A DNA stretch of 30,333 bases from a bacterium (lineage in GTDB: Bacteria; Patescibacteriota; Patescibacteriia; CAIQCM01), in NCBI GenBank assembly GCA_023246535.1, contig JAHFIF010000002.1, forward strand, positions 1-30,333, given 5' to 3'. Shown in pieces: positions 7,564 through 13,438 of this stretch (positions within the stretch are counted from its first letter, which is position 1; the number at the start of each line of letters is the position of its first letter). Below the pieces are notes generated by a model that saw only the letters and a list, made by a program, of their open reading frames with translations, searched no databases and had not been told where the DNA came from. The position numbers and the translations under genes were made by a program.

Positions 7564-7581
7564 AAATCCGGTTGGGGCTAC
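7564..7581 (+). repeat. Duplicate of the tRNA-Glu 3' end
   Basis: AAATCCGGTTGGGGCTAC is identical to 7428-7445, the T-loop 3' half, T-stem 3' strand, acceptor 3' strand and discriminator of the intact tRNA, 136 bp downstream of it. There is no 5' part, so it cannot form a tRNA. Confidence 0.88.
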
Positions 7582-7591
7582 CCGAGCCCAG

Positions 7592-7664
7592 CTCGGTTTC
7601 AAGAATGACGGCGAGCTCAGCTTCGCTTCCATTAGACAAGCTCAGCTTGTCGACTTGAACCGAG
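7592..7664 (+). ncRNA. Candidate structured RNA with three-way junction
   Basis: Outer stem CTCGGTTTCAAG/CTTGAACCGAG (7592-7603 with 7654-7664, 11 pairs and one bulged T). It encloses two hairpins that share a TCA loop: GCGAGC-TCA-GCTTCGC (7611-7626, one bulge) and GACAAGC-TCA-GCTTGTC (7635-7651, perfect). A terminator follows 20 nt later on the same strand. No known RNA family is recognised. Symmetric structure could equally be a palindromic repeat, so the strand is an inference from the terminator. Confidence 0.45.
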
Positions 7665-7684
7665 GTTGGCTCAGTAGAAAAAAT

Positions 7685-7710
7685 CACTCCTTAATGGGAG
7701 TGTTTTTTTG
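7685..7710 (+). terminator. Intrinsic terminator after the structured element
   Basis: CACTCC/GGAGTG stem with a 6-nt loop followed by TTTTTTT; the upstream A-run can extend the stem. Confidence 0.85.
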
Positions 7711-7729
7711 TTTATCGGCTTCACCAAAC

Positions 7730-7763
7730 TTTTCATAAAGGTTCGATCGAACCTTTATGAAAA
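7730..7763. repeat. Perfect 34-bp palindrome between convergent units
   Basis: TTTTCATAAAGGTTCGA is followed at once by its exact reverse complement, centred on GA|TC with no spacer. It sits between the plus-strand terminator (7685-7710) and the minus-strand terminator (7764-7811). There is no T-tract in terminator position, so it is not an obvious terminator itself. Confidence 0.85.
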
Positions 7764-7811
7764 AGAAAAACACCCGTCGACGAAGCAGCGGGCGCTTTTG
7801 TCGAACGGGTG
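7764..7811 (-). terminator. Intrinsic terminator of the 90-residue protein gene
   Basis: On the minus strand CACCCG-T-TCGAC pairs with GTCGA-CGGGTG around an 18-nt loop, followed by TTTTTCTTTTT. Confidence 0.85.
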
Positions 7812-7818
7812 CGGTGGT

Positions 7819-8091
7819 TCAAAGAACCAGGAAATCGCGGTACTTGGCACGATTGGTTTCGAGCATCGATGCCGGCGCGAGGGACAAGACGCTGAGCAAC
7901 TCTTCCAGTTCGCGCCGATTAACGTCGATCCCGTCGAGAACGTGCGCTTGCGGCATATTCCTTCCGCGCTCGCTCTTTTCGAAAACGACCAAGGCGTCGC
8001 GCTCCTCCTCCAAGACGCGCTTTAGCTCTGCCCGTTCTCCCGGGTTCCACTGCGGACCAACCTGAACCAGATCTCTTGTTAGACGAATCAT
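7819..8091 (-). CDS. Small protein of unknown function in the signalling island
   Basis: A 90-residue, soluble, charged protein, probably mostly helical (PGERAELKRVLEEERDALVVFEKSERGRN at about 17-45; NRRELEELLSVLSL at about 58-71). It has no signal peptide, Cys or recognisable motif. The ATG at 8091 has a near-perfect Shine-Dalgarno (AGGAGGTAAGGC before the start), so strong translation is expected. It lies 31 bp after the receiver-like gene, is probably cotranscribed with it, and ends at its own terminator. Translation signals rather than similarity support it. Confidence 0.75.
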   Translation of the reverse strand: MIRLTRDLVQVGPQWNPGERAELKRVLEEERDALVVFEKSERGRNMPQAHVLDGIDVNRRELEELLSVLSLAPASMLETNRAKYRDFLVL

Positions 8092-8122
8092 GCCTTACCT
8101 CCTGTGTAAACGAACGAAGATC

Positions 8123-8509
8123 TTAATGTTGACCATGACTGAGAACGAGCAAACCGACCCGTCGTTCCAAGATCTCGATGCTGTCCGGCCCGTTCTCAAA
8201 GACGACATCGTCGAAACGCAATCCGTTGAGATTGCCGCTTCGGCAAAAAAGCAAGACCTGAGTCGTCGGCGAAGCTCGCTTGGTTTGGTTGACAAAGCGG
8301 TTAAAGTCGACCGCCAGTCCGCTATAATGCGTGATCACGACGTCAAGCCTTTCTTTTGGCGTGACGCCGGCGATCATGAGCAATGATGATTCATGATGCA
8401 AAGAACTGAAGACTTGGCAACGGTTCGCACGGACGAAATACGCGACCATCGCCTGATTCAGCCGCGTGTCGGGGTTGATGATCAAGACCCTTGGTTTTAT
8501 CAATGTCAT
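8123..8509 (-). CDS. Receiver-like protein lacking the phospho-acceptor Asp
   Basis: About 128 residues arranged like a CheY-type receiver. Strand 1 is PRVLIINPDTRL, where the usual acidic pair is replaced by NPD. After a helix and an SSLHH/LLMIAG segment comes RLDVVITHYSG, where receivers have D-hydrophobic-D; His occupies the phospho-acceptor position. QVLLFCRSG would be strand 4, and the usual K-P is FEN. It is therefore best called a pseudo-receiver, with no DNA-binding output domain. AAAGGAG lies 1 nt before the ATG at 8509 but 7 nt before a TTG at 8503, so TTG is a credible start. A promoter lies upstream. Its fold assignment is by pattern only. Confidence 0.65.
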   Translation of the reverse strand: MTLIKPRVLIINPDTRLNQAMVAYFVRANRCQVFSSLHHESSLLMIAGVTPKERLDVVITHYSGLAVDFNRFVNQTKRASPTTQVLLFCRSGNLNGLRFDDVVFENGPDSIEILERRVGLLVLSHGQH

Positions 8510-8529
8510 TCTCCTTTCATTGACCGGCC

Positions 8530-8558
8530 ATGATGGCACGATTTTTATTGAAAGTCAA
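8530..8558 (-). promoter_or_regulatory. Promoter of the receiver-like gene pair
   Basis: Minus strand TTGACT (8558-8553), 17-nt spacer, CATCAT (8535-8530), between the kinase gene terminator and the start at 8509. Confidence 0.65.
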
Positions 8559-8593
8559 TGGTCGAGATGAATGCTGAACCATCTTTGAACGCA

Positions 8594-8627
8594 TATTAAA
8601 ATCCGTCCCAACAGGTGTTGGGACGGA
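8594..8627 (-). terminator. Intrinsic terminator of the kinase-NMNAT gene
   Basis: Perfect 12-bp stem TCCGTCCCAACA/TGTTGGGACGGA (8602-8613 and 8616-8627) followed on the minus strand by TTTTAAT. Confidence 0.93.
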
Positions 8628-8634
8628 CGGGGTT

Positions 8635-10749
8635 TCAGTAGAGTCGATAGTTGAGGACGACATCGTCCCCTTCTAGGACCGTACGTTCGTAGCGAAGCAA
8701 GGCGCTTCGGCCGTTGCGCACGATCACGGTGTCGGGGCAGTACGGATCGATGATCGCGGTCTCGAAGCCGCGATCTTGCAAGGAGCGGACGATCCATTCT
8801 TCGGGCGAAAGATATTTCCTGACCCTTCCTTCGACCGTGGCGCCGTCGGCTTGGAGCGTGAATCTGACCGTACCTTTCACAAACTCGATCGGCGTTTCGT
8901 TGTAACGGCTGCGGAGTTCGTCGAAAGGCATGATGCGTTCGACGCCGCTTCCGGCATACGACCTAAAAGTTTCCAGATCATTGTCGCGAACCGCTTGCCG
9001 CAAGATCTCGCCCCACGACCGGACGGCGTATTCTTCGCCGGCGCGGCCAAAGACGGCTTTCTGATCGATGATCGGGTACTGCGGGAAGAGCCGATGGATT
9101 TCGGGATTCCCGGAAGCGACCGCCACCACGTTCTCAACATCCGGCAACATGGCGAAATGAGCCTGCAACTGCTCCCGCGTTTCGTAGAACGGCGTGAAGA
9201 CGAAGGCAAAATCATTGGCGCCGAAGCCGCGGTCAAGGAGCGAACGGGCGACCATCTTCATGACGACCCACTTGGGAAGCGGATCGAGATCGGTCGACGT
9301 ATAGCTGCGCTGCAAGGAGATGACCGGATAGAAACCCAACTCGATGAGACGCGCGATGTAATCGATGTGTCCGCGATGCGGAATTCCCATGCGGGCGGGA
9401 AACAAGACGATATTGCGCTCGCGCGGGCGGGACGAATTTCTCCCCCTGAGCCGCAACGGCGTTGTGTCATTCGCCAAAAGCGCCGTCGCCACCTCCGCCA
9501 TGCTTGGCCGGCGTGCCGGATCTTTATCGAGCATCCGGACGATCAATCCCAGGCGAGGGTCGCCGAGTTCTTGATCGAGCTTTCGCCCATACGGCGCAAA
9601 GGCATTGGCCAAACCATAGCGTTCAAGCATCAATGCCCGGTCGTCCGTCAGCTCGTTGCCGCCGGCGAACGGATGTTCGCCGGTTGCGAGCAGATGGAAG
9701 ATCGCGCCGAGCGCGAAGACGTCCGATGCCGCCGAAGCGCGCAGGCGCAGCGCCGTTTCCGGCGCCGCATAGCGCGGATCGAACGGAAAGGCGTCGATCT
9801 CCCCGGCCGCGGCAAAACGCGACGAGTTGAAGTCGAAGAGCCTGACGGCGCCCGGCGTCAAAATGACGTTTTCCGGACGCAGATCAAGATGCAGAATTCC
9901 CTTGGCGTGCATGTCCGCGAGCGCGGCGGCCGATCGACCGATGACCGCGCAAACCTCGCGCGGCGCGAGCCGGTTCTGCGTTTGGAGATAATCGGCCAAG
10001 CCCTGTCCAAAACAGAAGGACAGCTTGGAGAAGAATACCCCCTCGCCGACGTCAACCGTTCCGCCGTGGCGCGGGAAGCGTTCATCAACGCCCAGACGGG
10101 CGTAAATGTCGGCTTCCGACGGCAACGGACCGAGGCGATTATCGCGATTCGACGGCAACTCCTTGAACACCTTAATGATGCCGTCCGCATCCTGCGCCAA
10201 ATAGACCCAGGAACAGCGATTCAGACCGTTCACTCCGGCCTGGAGCAGGCGGATGACCCTGAGGCCATGCTCGTCGCAATAGCGGCGAAACCGCGCATCG
10301 ACCGAAGCCGGTGCCGGCGGCGGCAAACGCACGATCGGATCGTCGCCGCTCGCGAGCTTTTGCAACAACTGCTTGCGCACCGTTCCCAGGTTGGAATCGG
10401 CGGCGGCGCGGGCGAGGATTACATTCCAATCAGTCGCAAAACTGCGATGCAATTCGGCGTCTTCGCTGCGCACGTAGGCGACACGCTTGTTGCGGTAGAT
10501 GTCGAACCAGAACACGCCCCGTTCGCGAAACCAATGTGCCAAAGCGTCGTCCCGGCGCGCCATGCCCATGAGTTCGCGCAACAGGACAACCGCTTGGATG
10601 ACGCCGAAACGGCTGGCGATCCGCAAAAGTTCCGGAAACATGTCCTGCCGGCCGGCGGCGGCAAAATACTGCACGGCGCGAACGAGCTCGCGCCCGTGCG
10701 CCGTAAAGCGCGCGAGACTGGCGAAACCGTCGCGTTCATGTGCGGTCAT
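8635..10749 (-). CDS. Ser/Thr protein kinase fused to an NMN-adenylyltransferase-like domain
   Basis: 704 residues. Residues 1-135 are helical and not recognised. Residues about 165-425 are a Hanks-type kinase: GIIKVFKE (ATP-site Lys193), a candidate alpha-C Glu212 (SEADIYARL), HLDLRPEN (catalytic Asp289, Asn294), DFN (Asp306; Gly replaced by Asn), YAAPET (329-332), SDVFALGAIFHLLATGEHPF and DPARRPS. Residues about 445-612 resemble NadM/NadR-type nucleotidyltransferases: LFPARMGIPHRGHIDYI with the HxGH motif at 458-461, TDLDPLPKWVVMKMV in place of the family NPF..eR..MI, and VASGNPEIHRLF (SGNP 546-549). The usual GT-x-I-R loop appears degenerate (SWGEILRQAVRDND). The last 87 residues are unknown. 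AAGGAG precedes the ATG. It has its own terminator and lies next to a vWA gene. Confidence 0.88.
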   Translation of the reverse strand: MTAHERDGFASLARFTAHGRELVRAVQYFAAAGRQDMFPELLRIASRFGVIQAVVLLRELMGMARRDDALAHWFRERGVFWFDIYRNKRVAYVRSEDAELHRSFATDWNVILARAAADSNLGTVRKQLLQKLASGDDPIVRLPPPAPASVDARFRRYCDEHGLRVIRLLQAGVNGLNRCSWVYLAQDADGIIKVFKELPSNRDNRLGPLPSEADIYARLGVDERFPRHGGTVDVGEGVFFSKLSFCFGQGLADYLQTQNRLAPREVCAVIGRSAAALADMHAKGILHLDLRPENVILTPGAVRLFDFNSSRFAAAGEIDAFPFDPRYAAPETALRLRASAASDVFALGAIFHLLATGEHPFAGGNELTDDRALMLERYGLANAFAPYGRKLDQELGDPRLGLIVRMLDKDPARRPSMAEVATALLANDTTPLRLRGRNSSRPRERNIVLFPARMGIPHRGHIDYIARLIELGFYPVISLQRSYTSTDLDPLPKWVVMKMVARSLLDRGFGANDFAFVFTPFYETREQLQAHFAMLPDVENVVAVASGNPEIHRLFPQYPIIDQKAVFGRAGEEYAVRSWGEILRQAVRDNDLETFRSYAGSGVERIMPFDELRSRYNETPIEFVKGTVRFTLQADGATVEGRVRKYLSPEEWIVRSLQDRGFETAIIDPYCPDTVIVRNGRSALLRYERTVLEGDDVVLNYRLY

Positions 10750-10828
10750 TGTCTTTCTCCTTTTTTAAAGACCAAAGAACATCTTATTCCGAACCCCGTT
10801 AACAACAGGATCCTGAAATACATGTCCT

Positions 10829-10862
10829 AAAAAGAAAGGGCCGCGCATTGACTGCGCGGCCC
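10829..10862 (-). terminator. Intrinsic terminator of the vWA gene
   Basis: Perfect 9-bp stem GGGCCGCGC/GCGCGGCCC with a 7-nt loop, followed on the minus strand by TTTCTTTTT. Confidence 0.93.
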
Positions 10863-10885
10863 GCAGATCATTGTCGTTCTGCCGG

Positions 10886-11920
10886 TCAGGCGAAGATGCG
10901 ATCCAAGATCGCCTGTTTTTCGGAATCCCCCAACTCAAGATATTTGACGAACCGGGTGATCGCCTGGCGGGCGTTCATGTCGGTTTGGCTCCCGAAGACC
11001 GGCTCGGCGAGCCACTTTTCATAGAGCGCCATGAGGAAGGTTTGCACGTTCTGCGCGCCGTTGCTCCTGGCGATCAGAAACAGCAGCGCGTTCGGCGCGA
11101 TGCGCTTGCGATGCTCGGGACTCTTGATCTCCGAAAGGGTGATCAGGTCGTAGGGCAAGCGTTGGCGCGCGATGAACTTTTTTTGCAGTTCGGCCGTCGC
11201 GCCGCTTTTGCCGCAGCCGATCATCTCGAAGCTGCCATAGGTCTCGTGCACGCGCGCGAGCGACTCTTGCCAGTCGCGATTGACCGGACAGCCGGCGTCG
11301 CGATCCATGCCCATGCCGTGCGCGACCACGTCGGTCACGAGATATAGGTGCCGGTTGGCTTTTGGAACCCTCCCGAAGCCGATCTCGCAAGCGCTCCAAA
11401 GGGCGCACTCGATCGCCTCCGGCGGATCGCCGCCGTCGGCCTGTCCAACATGCGAAATCGACGACAGGAGCTGGCGATCGCCCTCCTGCGTCGGCAACAC
11501 GTAGTCGACCGCTTGCATGAGATTGTTCCCGTCGCAGTGGTCGCTGAAGTAGATGATCGCCATGGCCGCTTTCGGATCGATGATCCCGAGCATCGACAAA
11601 ATGTATGCCGAGGCATCGCGCGTGTGCGCGGCGATCACGTGGTTGGAAGCGGAATTGTCGACCAGCACGATATGCAGATCCGCGGCCTCGTCCGGCGGAC
11701 TGGTTATTCCCAGCCGGACCGCGCCCGGGTCGTAGATCTTTGCCGCCTGACGGACCTTCGGCGGCGGAGCGGTGCCGGCGGCGGCCGCCCGCCTGGATTC
11801 TTCCAGGCGCTGTTTACGTTCCGCTTCGGCCTGCGCCCGCACCCGGTCGTCATCGGACGAAATATCCCGGCTGGTTGCGCGCGCTTCTTCATAATCCCGG
11901 AAACTGCCTCCGCTGCCCAT
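10886..11920 (-). CDS. von Willebrand factor A domain protein
   Basis: 344 residues, cytoplasmic by appearance (no signal peptide or membrane helix). Residues 1-60 are charged and low-complexity (MGSGGSFRDYEEAR, then an Arg/Glu/Ala helix). Residues about 80-260 are a vWA domain: DLHIVLVDNSASN gives the metal-binding DxSxS motif (Asp88, Ser90, Ser92), GGDPPEA (163-169) is the usual second loop, and LYLVTDVVAHGM (193-203) supplies the strand with Thr196-Asp197. Residues about 265-344 form a helical tail. Such vWA proteins act as metal-dependent adaptors. The neighbouring kinase suggests a TerY-P-like pair. AAGGAG lies before the ATG at 11920. It is a separate transcript with its own terminator. 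Confidence 0.88.
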   Translation of the reverse strand: MGSGGSFRDYEEARATSRDISSDDDRVRAQAEAERKQRLEESRRAAAAGTAPPPKVRQAAKIYDPGAVRLGITSPPDEAADLHIVLVDNSASNHVIAAHTRDASAYILSMLGIIDPKAAMAIIYFSDHCDGNNLMQAVDYVLPTQEGDRQLLSSISHVGQADGGDPPEAIECALWSACEIGFGRVPKANRHLYLVTDVVAHGMGMDRDAGCPVNRDWQESLARVHETYGSFEMIGCGKSGATAELQKKFIARQRLPYDLITLSEIKSPEHRKRIAPNALLFLIARSNGAQNVQTFLMALYEKWLAEPVFGSQTDMNARQAITRFVKYLELGDSEKQAILDRIFA

Positions 11921-12010
11921 GTCGTTTCTCCTTGTTGGTGGTTTGTACAGGAACGATTGCGCTGGTTTAAACGGTCATTTCGGCCGTTCGCGCCAACAAC
12001 GAAAATTAAC

Positions 12011-12038
12011 AAAAAAGCGGTTGATTGTCAACCGCTTT
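12011..12038 (-). terminator. Intrinsic terminator of murF
   Basis: Perfect 11-bp stem AAAGCGGTTGA/TCAACCGCTTT with a 3-nt loop, followed on the minus strand by a T-run. Confidence 0.88.
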
Positions 12039-12082
12039 GGCCAATATTCAAAAAAATGCTGGCTGATTGCTCCGGCAACGCG

Positions 12083-13369
12083 CTAATTCTCCCATTCCGG
12101 CCCTTGGCGGCAAAGGAGCTCGGCGGCACGTTCGGGTTCGGCCATCAGCGCTTTCACGGCGCGCTCGAGGCGGATGGTATTTTGCGAGCCTTTGACCAGA
12201 ATGACGTCGCCGGGATGCAGCCGTTCTTCCAGGAAGCGGGCGGCCGCGACGGCGTTTTCCATATGCATTACATGGTCCTCGTTCATGCCATGTCGCTTGG
12301 CGGCTTCAATCGCTTCGTGCATGGCTTCGCCGATGGCGACAAAAAGATCGATGTTGTTTTTGGCAACATACTCCCCGACCTCGCGATGCGCGCGTTCGGT
12401 AAAGCCGCCCAGCTCGCGCATGTCGCCTAAGAGCGCAATGCGCCGGGACCGTTCGGGAACCGTAAAATTTTTCAAAACTTCAAGCGCTTCGTGCATGGCG
12501 CCCGGCGAGGCGTTGTAGGTGTCGTCGATGATGACCGTGCTTTTGACCCCGGGAATGAGACGCAGGCGGCCCGGCGGCGGCGCGTAGCGGCGCAAGCCTT
12601 CGGCCGCGACCGGAAGCGGCACGCCCAAAATTTTGGCTGCGGCCAAACCGGCCAGCGCGGCCAGCGCGTGACCGCGGCCGACCACGCCGGGCAGGTCGAC
12701 AGTGAGCGGACCGGACGAGCCTGGGACGGTGAGGCGCATGCCCAACACGGCGACCGAGCGTGGATCGCGGATATGTTCGAGTTCCGTGGCGCGCATGTCG
12801 GCGGTCCCCGACAGGCCATAGGTCGCAACCTTCGCCTTGGTTACGCTGCGCATCGAGTAAACGCGCGGATCGTCGGCGTTCAACACGGCGTATCCGTCGG
12901 CCGGCAAAACTTTGACCAGCGTTTCTTTTTCTTCGGCAATGGCGCCCAGCGAGCCGAAATATTCAATGTGGGCCTCGCCGATCGACGTGATGATCGAAAC
13001 GCGCGGCGGCGCAATGGCCACCAGCTTGGCCAAGTCGCCCCGGCGGTCGGCGCCCATTTCCAAAACCAGCATCTTCGGAAACTTTCGGTCGAAGGCCAAA
13101 TACGACCAGCCGCGGCAAACAATGACGAGCCAGGCAAAAATATTCTTGCCCGCCGCTTTCCCGCCGATGATCGTCAGCGGCAAACCCAGCTCGTTGTTGT
13201 AATTCTTCGGCGTTGCGCGCACGTCATAGGTTCCGGAAAGCGCCGCAAAAACCGCCTGCTTGGTCGAGGTCTTGCCGGCGGAACCGGTGATCCCGATCAC
13301 AGTCGGTTGGTACTTCCTGATGATGGCGGCCGCGATTCCGCCCAGCGTTTTCTCTAACAGCTTCTTCAT
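12083..13369 (-). CDS. murF: MurF, UDP-MurNAc-tripeptide D-Ala-D-Ala ligase, N-terminally reduced
   Basis: Adds D-Ala-D-Ala to the peptidoglycan precursor in the cytoplasm. The 428-residue protein shows the Mur ligase P-loop TGSAGKTST at 28-36, TPKNYNNELGLPLTI (MurF-type), EMGADRRGDL, TSIGEAHIEYFGS, EKETLVKVLP, VLNADDPRV, DDTYNASPGAMHEAL and LLGDMRELG, and the C-terminal GDVILVKGSQNTIRLE. The usual N-terminal UDP-MurNAc domain of about 80-100 residues is replaced by a 20-residue helix. A MurT-like or cyanophycin-ligase-like role is less likely because DDTYNASP and the KGS.. end are MurF-like. It is third in a run with the class B PBP, and no Shine-Dalgarno is visible. Confidence 0.92.
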   Translation of the reverse strand: MKKLLEKTLGGIAAAIIRKYQPTVIGITGSAGKTSTKQAVFAALSGTYDVRATPKNYNNELGLPLTIIGGKAAGKNIFAWLVIVCRGWSYLAFDRKFPKMLVLEMGADRRGDLAKLVAIAPPRVSIITSIGEAHIEYFGSLGAIAEEKETLVKVLPADGYAVLNADDPRVYSMRSVTKAKVATYGLSGTADMRATELEHIRDPRSVAVLGMRLTVPGSSGPLTVDLPGVVGRGHALAALAGLAAAKILGVPLPVAAEGLRRYAPPPGRLRLIPGVKSTVIIDDTYNASPGAMHEALEVLKNFTVPERSRRIALLGDMRELGGFTERAHREVGEYVAKNNIDLFVAIGEAMHEAIEAAKRHGMNEDHVMHMENAVAAARFLEERLHPGDVILVKGSQNTIRLERAVKALMAEPERAAELLCRQGPEWEN

Positions 13370-13378
13370 AACAGACTA

Positions 13379-13424
13379 TTAACTGTTAACTTTTAACGGT
13401 TAGGCTGTCCTAAAAGTTAAAAGC
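13379..13424. repeat. 46-bp dispersed intergenic repeat, copy B
   Basis: This is the partner of 2090-2135 (about 87% identical over 46 bp, same orientation). It folds better than copy A: CTTTTAAC/GTTAAAAG outside and TTAGG/CCTAA inside with loop CTGT. It is followed by an extra partial unit (CTAAAAGTTAAAAG) up to the PBP stop codon. Confidence 0.7.
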
Positions 13425-13438
13425 TAAAAGTTAAAAGT

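Noticed and set aside
8776..10830. 684-codon open frame on the plus strand across the kinase gene
   Set aside because: It is antisense to a gene with clear kinase motifs and strong signals, has no recognisable domain, and its Arg/Asp/Val-rich composition is typical of GC-rich antisense frames.
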